A DNA stretch of 64,000 nucleotides. Source: Rudaeicoccus suwonensis (GTDB lineage: Bacteria > Actinomycetota > Actinomycetes > Actinomycetales > Dermatophilaceae). The first letter of the stretch is position 1; each line of letters begins with the position of its first letter. The notes under the pieces are model-generated. The model had not been told where the DNA came from. It was given only the letters and a program-made list of their open reading frames with translations, and did no database searches. Location: assembly GCF_007829035.1 (NCBI RefSeq), contig NZ_VIVQ01000006.1, positions 28,475-92,474 of the forward strand, in the 5' to 3' direction. Positions 47,390-57,382 of the stretch are shown here, piece after piece. The position numbers and the translations under genes were made by a program.

Positions 47390-49025
47390 TTCCGAGGATC
47401 TCCTTTGCTTGCTCCCGCATCTCGACCTTGCGGATCTTGCCGGTCACCGTCATCGGAAAGGCGTCGGTCACGTGCACGTAGCGCGGGATCTTGTAGTGCG
47501 CGAGGCGACCCTGGCAGAACTCCCGCACCGCGTCGGCATCAAGAGCAGGCTGACCCGAACGCATGATGATCCACGCCATGAGTTCTTCGCCGAACTTCTG
47601 GTCCGGCACCCCGACGACCTGCACATCCGCGATCGCCGGATGGGTGTAGAGAAACTCCTCGATCTCGCGCGGGTAGACATTCTCACCACCACGAATCACC
47701 AGGTCCTTGATCCTTCCGACGACCGCGACATAACCGTCGTCGTCCATCGTGGCCAGGTCACCGGTATGCATCCAGCGCGCGGAATCGATTGCCTCTGCGG
47801 TCTTTTCGGGCTGCTCCCAGTAGCCGAGCATCACGCTGTAACCCCGGGTGCACAACTCGCCCGTCGCTCCGCGTTCAGCGGTGAGACCGGTCACCGGGTC
47901 GATGACCTTGACCTCGAGATGTGGCATCACGCGACCGACAGTCTCGGTACGCCGGGCGAGGTCGTCGTCGTGACGGGTCATCAGTGACACCGGTGACGTC
48001 TCGGTCATGCCGTAGCTGATCGCGACCTCGCTCATGTTCATCTCGGCGATCACGCGTTTCATCACCTCGACCGGGCACGGCGATCCGGCCATGATGCCGG
48101 TGCGCAACGTGCTGAGGTCGTATGTCGCATCACCGCTTGCGGAGCCCAGCAGAGCGAGTTCCGCGATGAACATCGTCGGGACTCCATACAGCGACGTACA
48201 ACGTTCGACCGCAACGGCTTTCAGCGTCGCAGCTGCCTCGAACGACGGTGCCGGGATGACCATGCAGGCTCCGTGCGAGGTCGCCGCGAGATTGCCCATG
48301 ACCATGCCGAAGCAGTGGTAGAAGGGCACCGGCAGGCAGATCCGGTCGTGCTCGGTGTACCGCACGAGCTCGCCGACGAAGTAACCGTTGTTGAGGATGT
48401 TGTGGTGCGAGAGCGTGGCACCTTTGGGGAATCCCGTCGTGCCAGAGGTGTATTGAATGTTGATCGGGTCGTCACTGGACAACTGGGCTTCACGTTGCGC
48501 GAGCTGTTCCGCCGCGACCGAGCGCCCGCCGTGCACGAGCTCGTCCCAGCTGGCGTCGTTGATGTAGACCACATCGGTGAGATCGCGACAGGCGGGCCGG
48601 ACGGCCTCGACCATCGACCGGTAGTCCGAGGTCTTGTGCGTGGTCGCGCTCACCAGCATGCGCATACCGGACTGCTTGACCACGAATTCCAGCTCGTGCG
48701 AGCGGTATGCCGGATTCACGCACACCAAGACCGCTCCGACGCGTGCGGTGGCATATTGCAGGATCGTCCACTCCGGACAGTTCGGCGACCAGATGCCGAT
48801 GCGGTCGCCCTTGCCGACACCGCCGGCGAGCAGCCCGCGCGCGACCTCGTCGACCGCGGCGTCGAACTCTCGATAGGTCCATCGGCGACCACTGGGCACA
48901 TCCACGAGGGCGTCACGATCGGCATACAACTCAGCGGTGCGGCGGAGATTTCCGGCGATGGTGTCCCCGAGCAGCGGCTTCTCGGACACTCCACTGGCGT
49001 ATGACGGCAGGTTGGTTGTGGACAT
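47382..49025 (-). CDS. Fatty-acyl-CoA ligase (AMP-binding)
   Basis: 547 residues of the ANL superfamily. ATP-binding P-loop [41 protein letters not shown] and the catalytic Lys region [13 protein letters not shown] are intact. FadD3/FadK-like medium- or long-chain acyl activation is most likely, consistent with acyl-CoA dehydrogenases and HMG-CoA lyase elsewhere in the window. ATG at 49025 has AAGGAGATTCG upstream. The divergent spacer to the next gene holds two palindromic elements. Confidence 0.92.
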   Translation of the reverse strand: MSTTNLPSYASGVSEKPLLGDTIAGNLRRTAELYADRDALVDVPSGRRWTYREFDAAVDEVARGLLAGGVGKGDRIGIWSPNCPEWTILQYATARVGAVLVCVNPAYRSHELEFVVKQSGMRMLVSATTHKTSDYRSMVEAVRPACRDLTDVVYINDASWDELVHGGRSVAAEQLAQREAQLSSDDPINIQYTSGTTGFPKGATLSHHNILNNGYFVGELVRYTEHDRICLPVPFYHCFGMVMGNLAATSHGACMVIPAPSFEAAATLKAVAVERCTSLYGVPTMFIAELALLGSASGDATYDLSTLRTGIMAGSPCPVEVMKRVIAEMNMSEVAISYGMTETSPVSLMTRHDDDLARRTETVGRVMPHLEVKVIDPVTGLTAERGATGELCTRGYSVMLGYWEQPEKTAEAIDSARWMHTGDLATMDDDGYVAVVGRIKDLVIRGGENVYPREIEEFLYTHPAIADVQVVGVPDQKFGEELMAWIIMRSGQPALDADAVREFCQGRLAHYKIPRYVHVTDAFPMTVTGKIRKVEMREQAKEILGSA

Positions 49026-49066
49026 CGAATCTCCTTGGTGACCGGCGACACGTCCACCCTAGTGAA

Positions 49067-49121
49067 GTGCTCTGCGGGCCGACCCCGAATCCGGGATCCG
49101 CCGGACCACACCGCAGAGCAC
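49067..49121. repeat. Inverted repeat GTGCTCTGCGG...CCGCAGAGCAC
   Basis: Arms 49067-49077 and 49111-49121 are perfect 11-bp complements 33 nt apart, with a further CCCGGAT/ATCCGGG-like pairing in the loop. They share the CTCTGCGG core with the adjacent family-2 element. Confidence 0.6.
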
Positions 49122-49136
49122 GCAGGTCCCGACGAG

Positions 49137-49171
49137 CTCTGCGGTGCCCCACATCCTGGGGCAGTGCAGAG
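49137..49171. repeat. Family-2 palindrome (14+7+14), copy 1
   Basis: Arms CTCTGCGGTGCCCC and GGGGCAGTGCAGAG around ACATCCT; 12 Watson-Crick pairs plus one G-U. It lies 23 nt before the start of the following plus-strand gene, in a divergent promoter region, so it is not simply a terminator. Confidence 0.7.
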
Positions 49172-49194
49172 CCTGCGCGGACTACCCTTGGCCG

Positions 49195-51393
49195 GTGGCC
49201 CATGCTCGCAGTCTCGCTGACGACATCCGTGCGCGCAGCGACGCGCAGTTGGCGGACCTCCTACGCGCCCGGCCCGATCTCGTGCGCCCCGCTCCCGCAG
49301 ACCTGGGCGCCCTGGCGAGCCGCGCCGCGACCGTCTCGAGCACCCGTCGTGCCCTGGAGTCGCTGCGCGCTGACGAATTGCGCGTTCTTGAGGCGGTGGT
49401 CGTCGTCGGCGCCGACGGCGCTGCAGCCGCGCTCGGCGCATCGGCTCGCGCAGTGAAGCCACTACTGACGTCACTGTGGGCCGCCGCCCTGTTGTGGCGC
49501 AGTCCCGATGGCCTTCGCCCCTCGCGCGGCATCTCCGATCTGCTGGCCCAACCGGCACGGCTCGGCCCGACAGCCGCGTCGCTCGGGGCACCCGACCGCT
49601 CCGCCGACGCCGCAGATGCCTACGGCCGGCTCTCGCAACCGGCCCGCACAGCCGTGGACCGACTGCTGTGGGTCTATCCACGGGCCACCCTCGACGGTGC
49701 CGCCACCCGTGCCGTCGGCGACGAGATCATCGCCGCCGGACTGGCAGTTGCTATCGACGGCGGATTCATCGTTCCCCGCGAGGTCGGGCTCGTGCTGCGT
49801 GGCGGCCGGCTCTATCAGGACGGGCTCACGGCGCCGACGGCGCCGGCAGCGCGTTGGTCGGCGGACGACGTCAACTCCGCCGCGGCCGCCGAGGTGCTCG
49901 AACTCCTGTGGCGCGTCGAAGAACTGGCGCACCTGTGGGAGCACAACAGCCCACGCCTGCTGCGATCCGGCGGACTCAGCGTGCGCGACCACCGAGCGGT
50001 CGCAACCGCCCTTGACGCAGACCTCGAACTGGCGGCCTTCGTGCTCGAGATCGCGTATGCCGCAGGCCTGGTCGGCCCGAGCGACGACTTCGAAGCCACG
50101 TGGTTGCCGACACGCGCCTACGACGAATGGGCGGCCGCCGACCCCGCCGAACGCTGGCAGACGCTGGCAGTCGCGTGGCGGGACACAACGCGTGCGCCAT
50201 CCCGCGCGGGTGCACCCGGCGAACGCGGAGTCATCAACGTGCTCAGCGACGACGTCGCCTGGCCCTTCATGCGGCAACGCCGCCACGACATCCTCAGCGT
50301 CCTGTATGACGCGCCCGAATTCGCCTCTGCCGACATCGAATACGTCGATTCCGCGCTGCGCTGGCGTCGCCCGATGCGCCTACAGGAAGGAGTGCCGACG
50401 CACGCGGCGGAGGTGCTGCGGGAGGCTGCCTGGCTCGGCATCACCGGACGCGGCACCTTGTCAGCACCGGGCAGGGCGATCGCCGACGGTTCCGACGCTG
50501 CCGCGGCAATGGCGGCCACCTTGCCGGAGCCGATTGATCACGTGCTGGTGCAGGCTGATCTGACCGCCGTCGCTCCCGGTCCGCTGACCGAGGACCTGCG
50601 CCGCCTCATGCAGTTGGCCGCGGTTGTCGAATCCCGAGGCGGGGCAACGGTGTACCGCTTCACCGAGACCAGCATCCGGCAGGTGCTCGACACCGGACTG
50701 CCTGCAGCCCAACTCCTCGAATCGCTGTCGCGCGCGAGCCGCACCCCGCTGCCGCAACCGCTGGAATACCTCATCGCGGATGTCGCGCGCCGGCACGGCC
50801 AGACACGCATCGGCGCCGCCGGGTGTTACCTGCGGAACGACGACACCGGTGCGCTGGATGCCCTTGTCGCCGACCGCAGCCTTTCGCCGTTGCAACTGCA
50901 CAAGATCGCGCCCACCGTCGTCGTGTCACCGGCGCATCCCGGCACGGTGCTGGAGATGATCCGCCAGCACGGTTACTCACCTGTCGTCGAGGGGCCGGAC
51001 GGTCACATCGTGCACGCGGGCCGTGAGCATCCACGAGCGCCCAACCTGCGACCGAGCCCCGGCATACAGCTCGCTCGCGTCGACGAAGGCGTCGCGGCGG
51101 CTCTGGTCGCCCGCCTGCGCGTCAACGAATCACGAGCTGCCGCAACGGCATCCGAGCGCGAGGGCCCCCGCATCCCCGAAACCGACCCGACCGAGACGAT
51201 GAATCTGTTGCAGGACGCGGTCGGCGAAGGACTACCCGTGTGGATCGGATATGTCGACTCCGACGGTGAACCACGACGAGCGTTGTTCCGGCCCAACCGG
51301 GTCGAGGGAGGCCGCGCGATCGGGTCGATCGGCGACAGCCAGCAGACCCGCACGTTCGTGATCCACCGGATCTCGGGAGTGGTGCCCGCCTGA
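49195..51393 (+). CDS. Helicase-associated (XPB/Ssl2-like, helicase_C_3) domain protein
   Basis: 732 residues. N-terminal winged-helix-like repeats (RALESLRADELRVLEAV) are followed by the actinobacterial helicase-associated domain around residues 440-600 (IDHVLVQADLTAVAPGPL, VYRFTETSIRQVLDTG). The C-terminal WYL-like patch is WIGYVDSDGEPRRALFRP. There are no Walker motifs, so it is not itself a helicase. In mycobacteria the homologue is next to the XPB helicase gene; here the XPB gene is 3.2 kb downstream. Start GTG 49195 (VAHARSLADDI). Confidence 0.85.
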   Translation: MAHARSLADDIRARSDAQLADLLRARPDLVRPAPADLGALASRAATVSSTRRALESLRADELRVLEAVVVVGADGAAAALGASARAVKPLLTSLWAAALLWRSPDGLRPSRGISDLLAQPARLGPTAASLGAPDRSADAADAYGRLSQPARTAVDRLLWVYPRATLDGAATRAVGDEIIAAGLAVAIDGGFIVPREVGLVLRGGRLYQDGLTAPTAPAARWSADDVNSAAAAEVLELLWRVEELAHLWEHNSPRLLRSGGLSVRDHRAVATALDADLELAAFVLEIAYAAGLVGPSDDFEATWLPTRAYDEWAAADPAERWQTLAVAWRDTTRAPSRAGAPGERGVINVLSDDVAWPFMRQRRHDILSVLYDAPEFASADIEYVDSALRWRRPMRLQEGVPTHAAEVLREAAWLGITGRGTLSAPGRAIADGSDAAAAMAATLPEPIDHVLVQADLTAVAPGPLTEDLRRLMQLAAVVESRGGATVYRFTETSIRQVLDTGLPAAQLLESLSRASRTPLPQPLEYLIADVARRHGQTRIGAAGCYLRNDDTGALDALVADRSLSPLQLHKIAPTVVVSPAHPGTVLEMIRQHGYSPVVEGPDGHIVHAGREHPRAPNLRPSPGIQLARVDEGVAAALVARLRVNESRAAATASEREGPRIPETDPTETMNLLQDAVGEGLPVWIGYVDSDGEPRRALFRPNRVEGGRAIGSIGDSQQTRTFVIHRISGVVPA

Positions 51394-51413
51394 GGATGCG
51401 ACCTCAGGCGGGC
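51384..51413. terminator. Bidirectional terminator overlapping a stop codon
   Basis: Perfect 12-bp arms (GCCCGCCTGAGG / CCTCAGGCGGGC) with a 6-nt loop. The stop codon of the upstream plus-strand gene is inside the left arm. It serves two convergent genes whose stops are only 30 nt apart. Confidence 0.8.
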
Positions 51414-51423
51414 GGTCGCGGCA

Positions 51424-53370
51424 TCAGAAGATGCGCACCTGGTCGGTCTCCGCGAGATACATCCCGTCGTTTTCGCTCACCTCGAAGGCCTCGGCGAACT
51501 CGCGCAGGTTGCGCGCGACATTGGCGCGGGCGTCGGTCGGCGAGTGCGGGTCGATGGTCAGCAGCCGCTTTGCCTCAGCCTCGCGCGCCTTGCCGCACCA
51601 GACCTGCGCCCAGCCGATGAAGAACCGCTGGTTGCCGGTGAAGCCGTCGAGCTCCGGCGACGGCGTCTGCTCCTGCGCGATCTGGAAGGCCTTGTAGCCG
51701 ATGGTCAGCCCGCCTAGATCGCCGATGTTCTCACCGATGGTCAGGGCACCGTTGACCTTGTTGCCCGGCGCATCGCGCGGCTCGAGCTGATCGAACTGCG
51801 CAATCAGCTTCTGCGCCAACGCATCGAAGGCAGTGCGGTCCTGTTCGGTCCACCAGTCGGTCAGGTTGCCGTCGCCGTCGTAGCGCGAGCCCTGGTCGTC
51901 GAAACCGTGGCCGATCTCGTGTCCGATCACGCCGCCGATGCCGCCGTAGTTGACGGCGTCCTCGGCGTCCACGTCGAAGAACGGCGGCTGCAGGATCGCT
52001 GCCGGAAACACGATCTCGTTCATCACCGGCATGTAGTAGGCGTTCACCGTCTGCGGGGTCATGAACCACTCGTCGACATCGATCGGGTCGCCCACGCGCG
52101 ACAGCATGCGGTCGACCTCCCAGGCGGTCGCGGCGGCGATGTTGCCGATCAGGTCATCGGCGCGAATCGCGATGGAGGAGTAGTCCTTCCACTGCTTCGG
52201 GTAGCCGATCTTCGGTGTGAACGCGGCCAGCTTCTCCAGCGCCTTCGCACGGGTCTCCTCGCCCATCCACTCCAGTGTCTCGAAGTCGCGCCGGTAGGCC
52301 TCGACCAGGTTGGCGACCAGCTGCTCCATCCGAGCCTTGGCGTGCGGCGGGAAGTGCTGCTCGACATACAGCTGACCGGCCGCGTCGCCGATGAGCCGCT
52401 CGACGAGGCCGACGCCACGCTTCCACCGCTCCTTGTTCTCCGGTATGCCGGACAGCGTCCGGCCGGCGAAGTCGAAACGCTCGTCCACCATCGCCTCATG
52501 CAGGAACTGTGCACGCTCCGAGACCAGTCGCCAGGTCAGCCACGATTTCCACGCCGAGATCGGTTCATCGCGCAATGCCTCAGCGAATCCTGTGAGATAC
52601 GAAGGCTGTTCAATGTTTGCCGGCTCAAGGATCCGAGCCTCTCCACCGACGCCGTCCAGCCAGGCATCCCAGTCGACACCGGGCGAGAGTTCTTCCAACT
52701 GCGCACGTGAGAGCTTGTTGTAGGTCTTGACCGCGTCGCGGCAGGCGACCCTGTCCCAGTGCGCGGCAGCCAGCCGGGTCTCCAGCGCCATGACGGTCTC
52801 CGCCTGACCACCGTCGACGCCGGCGAGGCCGAGCAGGCGGGTCATGTGCTCGACATACTTCGCGCGCAGCTCGGCGTGGTCGTCCTCGCGGTAGTACGAC
52901 TCGTCCGGCAGGCCGATGCCGGCCTGCATGACGTAGAGGATGTTGTGAGCCGAATCCTTGGCGTCTGCAACCGAATAGAAGTCGACGAAGCCGTCGACGC
53001 CGCGCCTGGTGAGCTGACCGGACACCCGCAGCAGATCGGGCGCTGACGCGATGCCGTCGATCAGCGCCAGGTCGTCCGCGAGCGCGCCGGCACCCAGCTG
53101 CTCGATGCGCTCGGTATCCATGAACGAAGCGAACAGATCGCCCACCTGGCGCTTCGGGGAACCCTCCGGCGCGGAGGTCGCCGCAGCCTGCTCGATCAGC
53201 TCGTGCACCGCCGCCTCGGCGGACTCACGCAGCTTGTCGAAGGAACCGAAACGTCCTCTGTCCGAAGGCATCTCGGTGTTCTTGACCCAGGTCCCGTTGA
53301 CGAAACCGAACAGGTCGTCCTGCGGTCGCACGGACCGGTCGAAATTTTCGAGGGTGACACCGGACTTCAT
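51424..53370 (-). CDS. M13-family zinc metallopeptidase (neprilysin/PepO-like)
   Basis: 648 residues. Zinc site HEIGH (His484, Glu485, His488) and third ligand Glu547 in GENIGDLGG; the substrate-binding NAYY motif lies upstream of HEIGH. M13 peptidases cut oligopeptides inside a closed chamber. There is no signal peptide or membrane anchor, so it is a cytosolic or non-classically exported form, as in many actinobacteria. ATG at 53370 has AAGGAGC upstream. It splits the XPB-associated protein gene from the XPB gene. Confidence 0.95.
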   Translation of the reverse strand: MKSGVTLENFDRSVRPQDDLFGFVNGTWVKNTEMPSDRGRFGSFDKLRESAEAAVHELIEQAAATSAPEGSPKRQVGDLFASFMDTERIEQLGAGALADDLALIDGIASAPDLLRVSGQLTRRGVDGFVDFYSVADAKDSAHNILYVMQAGIGLPDESYYREDDHAELRAKYVEHMTRLLGLAGVDGGQAETVMALETRLAAAHWDRVACRDAVKTYNKLSRAQLEELSPGVDWDAWLDGVGGEARILEPANIEQPSYLTGFAEALRDEPISAWKSWLTWRLVSERAQFLHEAMVDERFDFAGRTLSGIPENKERWKRGVGLVERLIGDAAGQLYVEQHFPPHAKARMEQLVANLVEAYRRDFETLEWMGEETRAKALEKLAAFTPKIGYPKQWKDYSSIAIRADDLIGNIAAATAWEVDRMLSRVGDPIDVDEWFMTPQTVNAYYMPVMNEIVFPAAILQPPFFDVDAEDAVNYGGIGGVIGHEIGHGFDDQGSRYDGDGNLTDWWTEQDRTAFDALAQKLIAQFDQLEPRDAPGNKVNGALTIGENIGDLGGLTIGYKAFQIAQEQTPSPELDGFTGNQRFFIGWAQVWCGKAREAEAKRLLTIDPHSPTDARANVARNLREFAEAFEVSENDGMYLAETDQVRIF

Positions 53371-53443
53371 GGTTGCTCCTTGTCGTTGCTGACGTTCGCG
53401 TGACGACGCTGCGCCGCGCGGGGTTGTGCTGTCCGTCGATCGG

Positions 53444-54382
53444 TCAGTCGCTCGCGCCGCCCAGAGCACGCACGACTCGTGAGGGCGAGGGACGGTGCAG
53501 CTGTTGCGCCATCCAGGTCGAGGTCTGCACCAACTCATCGAGATCGACGCCGGTCTCGATGCCGAGACCACGGCACATCCACACCAGGTCCTCGGTGGCG
53601 AGATTGCCCGTGGCCGACTTGGCGTAAGGGCATCCGCCCAGACCGCCGGTGGCAGCGTCGACGACGGTCACACCCTGCCCGACGGCAGTGAGCGTGTTCG
53701 CCAGCGCCTGACCGTAGGTGTCGTGGAAGTGCACGCCGGTGCGCTCCGGCCCGATTCCCTGTGCTGCCAACGCATCCAGCAGCTGTATGACGTGCCCAGG
53801 CGTGCCGACACCGATCGTGTCGCCGATGCTGAGCTGGTCGCAGCCGAGGTCCATCAACCTGGCCGCGACGTCGACGACCTGCTCGATCGGCACCGGGCCC
53901 TCCCACGGGTCGCCGAAGCACATCGACAGATAGGCGCGCACCCACAGGCCGGCCTCCCGGGCACGCGCGACGACCGGCGCGAACATCCGGACCGACTCCT
54001 CGACCGAACGGTTGAGGTTCTTGCGGGCGAAGGTCTCGGTCGCCGAGCCGAAGATCGCCACCGCGCCGACGCCTGCGGCGAGAGCGTTGTCGAGACCGCG
54101 CTCGTTGGGCACCAGCACCGGTCGCTTCGGCCCGCGGCCCTCGTCGCCGAGTTCGGCCAACAGAGCGGACGCATCGGCGAGTTGCGGGATCCAGGACGGC
54201 GGCACGAAGGAGGTCGTCTCGATCGTGTCGAGCCCGGCCGCGGCCAGCCGCCGGATGAACTCCGCCTTGACCTCGGTCGGCACCACCGACTTCTCGTTCT
54301 GGAGTCCGTCGCGCGGGCCGACCTCGTAGATCGTGATGCGCGGGGGTAGCGAGTCCATCGACGCACGCTGTGGCAACTGCAT
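53444..54382 (-). CDS. Hydroxymethylglutaryl-CoA lyase
   Basis: 312-residue TIM-barrel enzyme that splits HMG-CoA into acetoacetate and acetyl-CoA in leucine degradation. EVGPRDGLQNE (metal/catalytic Arg-Asp), LSIGDTIGVGTPG, VHFHDTYGQALAN (metal His pair) and GLGGCPYAKSATGN (catalytic Cys loop) are all present. The start is ATG 54382; ATG 54358 is possible and neither has a strong ribosome binding site. It is divergent from the XPB gene. Other leucine-pathway genes are not adjacent. Confidence 0.93.
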   Translation of the reverse strand: MQLPQRASMDSLPPRITIYEVGPRDGLQNEKSVVPTEVKAEFIRRLAAAGLDTIETTSFVPPSWIPQLADASALLAELGDEGRGPKRPVLVPNERGLDNALAAGVGAVAIFGSATETFARKNLNRSVEESVRMFAPVVARAREAGLWVRAYLSMCFGDPWEGPVPIEQVVDVAARLMDLGCDQLSIGDTIGVGTPGHVIQLLDALAAQGIGPERTGVHFHDTYGQALANTLTAVGQGVTVVDAATGGLGGCPYAKSATGNLATEDLVWMCRGLGIETGVDLDELVQTSTWMAQQLHRPSPSRVVRALGGASD

Positions 54383-54596
54383 ACCGCCATCGTCGCACCG
54401 CCCGGCGTGGCGGTATGACGCAGGCCACATCGCGCCGCACCGGTCGCGCCGGTGAAGGAGCCGGCTGCGGACCACCACAACCGGTCACTTTCGGACGGCC
54501 GCTCCCCCGCGACCGCCATCCGGCATACGTGCGCTTCAGGAAGGTTTCGGCAGTGTGCGTCGTTACCCTGCTGGTGCCGATGCGAGAGGGAACCAC

Positions 54597-56240
54597 GTGA
54601 CCGACGGACCGCTGATCGTCCAGAGCGACAAGACCGTGCTGCTGGAGGTCGACCACCCCCTGGCCGGTGAGGCCCGCCGGGCGATCGCGCCGTTCGCTGA
54701 ACTCGAACGCGCCCCCGAACACATTCACACCTACCGGGTGACCCCGCTCGGCCTGTGGAACGCGCGCGCAGCGGGGCATGACGCCGAGCAGGTCGTCGAT
54801 GCGCTGATCCGCTACAGCCGCTACCCGGTGCCGAACGCGCTGCTGATCGACGTGGCCGAGACGATGGACCGCTACGGCCGGCTGAGCCTGACCAAGGACG
54901 ACGACGGCCGGCTGATTCTGGCCTCGACCGACCAGGCCGTGCTTACCGAGGTGTTGCGGCACAAGAAGATCGCACCGATGATCGGCGACCGTGTTGACGA
55001 ACAGTCGGTGCTGGTGCATCCGTCCGAGCGGGGCGCCATCAAGCAGCAGCTGATCAAGATCGGCTGGCCGGCCGAGGACGACGCCGGTTATGTCGACGGC
55101 GAGGCGCACCCCATCGACCTACGCGAAGACGGCTGGTCGCTGCGCCCGTACCAGCAGCAGGCGGTCGACGGTTTCTGGCACGGCGGTTCGGGAGTCGTGG
55201 TGCTGCCTTGCGGCGCCGGTAAGACGCTCGTCGGCGCCGCGGCGATGGCACAGGCGAAGGCCACGACGCTGATCCTGGTCACCAACACCGTGTCGGCACG
55301 GCAGTGGCGCGACGAGTTGCTCGCCCGCACCACCCTGACCGAGGACGAGATCGGCGAATACAGCGGCGCCCGCAAGGAGATCCGGCCGGTCACCATCGCG
55401 ACCTACCAGGTGCTCACGCACAAGCGCAAAGGCGTCTTCCCGCACCTCGAACTGCTCGACGCACGCGACTGGGGACTCGTGCTGTATGACGAAGTGCACC
55501 TGTTGCCGGCGCCGATCTTCCGGATGACCGCGGACCTGCAGGCACGCCGCCGGCTGGGCCTGACTGCGACGCTGGTCCGCGAGGACGGCCGCGAGTCGGA
55601 CGTCTTCTCGCTGATCGGCCCCAAGCGTTTCGACGCGCCCTGGAAGGACATCGAATCGCAGGGCTACATCGCGCCTGCCGACTGCGTCGAGGTGCGTGTC
55701 ACCCTCAGCGACACCGACCGTATGGCGTATGCCACCGCCGAGGCCGAGGACCGCTACCGCTTCGCCTCGTGCGCCGCAGTCAAGGACGGCGTCGTCGAAC
55801 AACTGGTCGCGCGGCACACCGGTGAACCCACCCTCGTGATCGGACAGTACCTCGACCAGCTCGAGGGGCTGGCCGATCGGCTGAATGCGGATCTGATCAC
55901 CGGCGAGACGCGAGTCGCCATACGGCAGAAGCTTTTCCAGCAATTCCGTGACGGCGAGATCAGCACGCTGGTCGTGAGCAAGGTGGCGAACTTCTCGATC
56001 GACCTGCCCGAGGCGAGTGTCGCGATCCAGGTGTCGGGCACCTTTGGCTCGCGGCAGGAGGAGGCACAACGGCTGGGCCGAGTGCTGCGACCCAAGGGCG
56101 ACGGTCGAACGGCGCACTTCTACACCGTGGTCACCCGCGACACCGTCGACGCCGAGTTCGCCGCGCACCGGCAACGCTTCCTGGCCGAGCAGGGCTACGC
56201 CTACCGCATCGTCGATGCCGACGACCTGAGCCAGCGCTGA
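54597..56240 (+). CDS. XPB/Ssl2-type DNA repair helicase
   Basis: 547-residue SF2 helicase. N-terminal damage-recognition-like domain (1-165), then helicase lobes with Walker A PCGAGKT, DEVH motif II, LTAT motif III and QRLGRVLRPKGDGR motif VI. The RED motif of XPB appears as VREDGRESD. Bacterial XPB unwinds 3'-5' and in mycobacteria is linked with an ERCC3/Bax1-like repair role. GTG at 54597 has GAGAGGG upstream. Confidence 0.95.
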   Translation: MTDGPLIVQSDKTVLLEVDHPLAGEARRAIAPFAELERAPEHIHTYRVTPLGLWNARAAGHDAEQVVDALIRYSRYPVPNALLIDVAETMDRYGRLSLTKDDDGRLILASTDQAVLTEVLRHKKIAPMIGDRVDEQSVLVHPSERGAIKQQLIKIGWPAEDDAGYVDGEAHPIDLREDGWSLRPYQQQAVDGFWHGGSGVVVLPCGAGKTLVGAAAMAQAKATTLILVTNTVSARQWRDELLARTTLTEDEIGEYSGARKEIRPVTIATYQVLTHKRKGVFPHLELLDARDWGLVLYDEVHLLPAPIFRMTADLQARRRLGLTATLVREDGRESDVFSLIGPKRFDAPWKDIESQGYIAPADCVEVRVTLSDTDRMAYATAEAEDRYRFASCAAVKDGVVEQLVARHTGEPTLVIGQYLDQLEGLADRLNADLITGETRVAIRQKLFQQFRDGEISTLVVSKVANFSIDLPEASVAIQVSGTFGSRQEEAQRLGRVLRPKGDGRTAHFYTVVTRDTVDAEFAAHRQRFLAEQGYAYRIVDADDLSQR

Positions 56241-56299
56241 GCCGGAGCCGAGCCCGCCCACTGTTTCGGCGGCCGCTCTCGGCGGCCACCCCGCGCTCG

Positions 56300-56334
56300 C
56301 TCTGCACTGCCGCACATAACGGGGCACCGCACAG
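56300..56334. repeat. Family-2 palindrome (14+7+14), copy 2 (degenerate)
   Basis: CTCTGCACTGCCGC - ACATAAC - GGGGCACCGCACAG. Same 35-nt length and loop start (AC) as copies at 49137 and 61856; 10 of 14 positions pair. It lies 60 nt past the XPB stop. The rest of 56241-56475 holds no gene I can support. Confidence 0.6.
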
Positions 56335-56475
56335 CCACCCTCAGAACAGCCGTCTGAGTGCAACTGCTGGAGTCGGACCGGTCGGGATGGAGTGTCCGGG
56401 TGATCCCCCGGGCCGAGGCCCCCTTCGCAGACTGCTCGCTCGGCAGTCTGCGATCCCTGGCTCTACCCTTGCGAT

Positions 56476-56730
56476 GTGAGCAACGCTGAGCATGTCGAGC
56501 CCGCAGAGCAGTCCGGCACGATGCCCTCGCCCGTGCACGTCGACGTGCTGCGCGTCCAGCAGATCGGCATCGTGATCTGGGTGGTGGCGCTCGTGGTTGT
56601 GCTGGCCGTCCCGAGCCTGCACCGTGGCGATCACCACTGGTGGCCCTGGTGCTGCGTTGCCGGACTCGTGCTCGGACTCATGGGATACGCCTACGTCCGT
56701 CGCGGCCGGGGCAACGCGAGCGCCGCCTGA
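56476..56730 (+). CDS. DUF2530 small membrane protein
   Basis: 84 residues. Two transmembrane helices (about 30-47 and 55-72) are followed by a basic tail (YVRRGRGN), with a WWPWCCVAG stretch entering helix 2. Size and pattern fit actinobacterial DUF2530, of unknown function. In mycobacteria it is near DUF3027, as here (2.3 kb). GTG at 56476. Confidence 0.8.
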   Translation: MSNAEHVEPAEQSGTMPSPVHVDVLRVQQIGIVIWVVALVVVLAVPSLHRGDHHWWPWCCVAGLVLGLMGYAYVRRGRGNASAA

Positions 56731-56783
56731 TCGATGGGCGTGTCCGGCCGCCGTCGACGGTGACCACCATCCAATACATTAGA

Positions 56784-56812
56784 TTCTGGCCATCACAACA
56801 TTCACTTATACT
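56784..56812 (+). promoter_or_regulatory. Promoter of the DUF4395 gene (leaderless)
   Basis: TTCTGG (56784-56789), 17-nt spacer, TATACT (56807-56812). The GTG start codon begins 6 nt after the -10 box, so transcription should start at or beside it and no ribosome binding site is needed. Confidence 0.6.
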
Positions 56813-56818
56813 TGGTGG

Positions 56819-57304
56819 GTGCGCGATCTCATCAGCTTCCCCAATCCGGTCAACGAGAAGGCCGCCCGCACGGTCGCGGCTGTCGTTGCCGCGACCGCGA
56901 TCCTGACCCTCGCAACCGGATGGTGGTGGCTGCTCGTTCCGCTGGCGTACGGATTCATCGCCCGCGCTCTGACCGGTCCCAAACTGAGCCCGCTCGGCGC
57001 GCTGGCCATGCGAGTGGTCGGCCCACGGTTGGGTGCGCCGAAGCTCGTCCCAGGTCCACCGAAGCGGTTCGCGCAGACCATCGGTGCGGTTTTCTCCACC
57101 GTCGCGGCCATCGCTGCACTTGCGTTCGGCTGGACAACCCTGGCCTTCGTGCTGATCGCGATTCTGACGGTCTTCGCGCTGCTCGAATCCGTCGTCGGCT
57201 TCTGCGCCGGCTGCTTCGCGTTCGCGCAACTGATGCGCCTGGGCGTCATACCGCCCGAGACGTGCGAAGCCTGCGCCGACATCCGATTGCGTTCCGCCGC
57301 CTGA
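56819..57304 (+). CDS. DUF4395 membrane protein
   Basis: 161 residues. It opens VRDLISFPNPVNEKAART, the DUF4395 signature, with four hydrophobic helices and a C-terminal half carrying two CxxC motifs (FCAGCF and TCEACAD). The Cys pairs suggest metal binding or thiol-disulfide chemistry at the membrane; DUF4395 often accompanies thioredoxin-like proteins, though none is adjacent here. It begins with a leaderless GTG. Confidence 0.85.
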   Translation: MRDLISFPNPVNEKAARTVAAVVAATAILTLATGWWWLLVPLAYGFIARALTGPKLSPLGALAMRVVGPRLGAPKLVPGPPKRFAQTIGAVFSTVAAIAALAFGWTTLAFVLIAILTVFALLESVVGFCAGCFAFAQLMRLGVIPPETCEACADIRLRSAA

Positions 57305-57382
57305 GGACTCGGCCCACCGGCTGCGGCATACCTCGGCTGGACCCTGCTTCCCAAATGCGGTCGGGCACGCCAAGGTTGGGGC

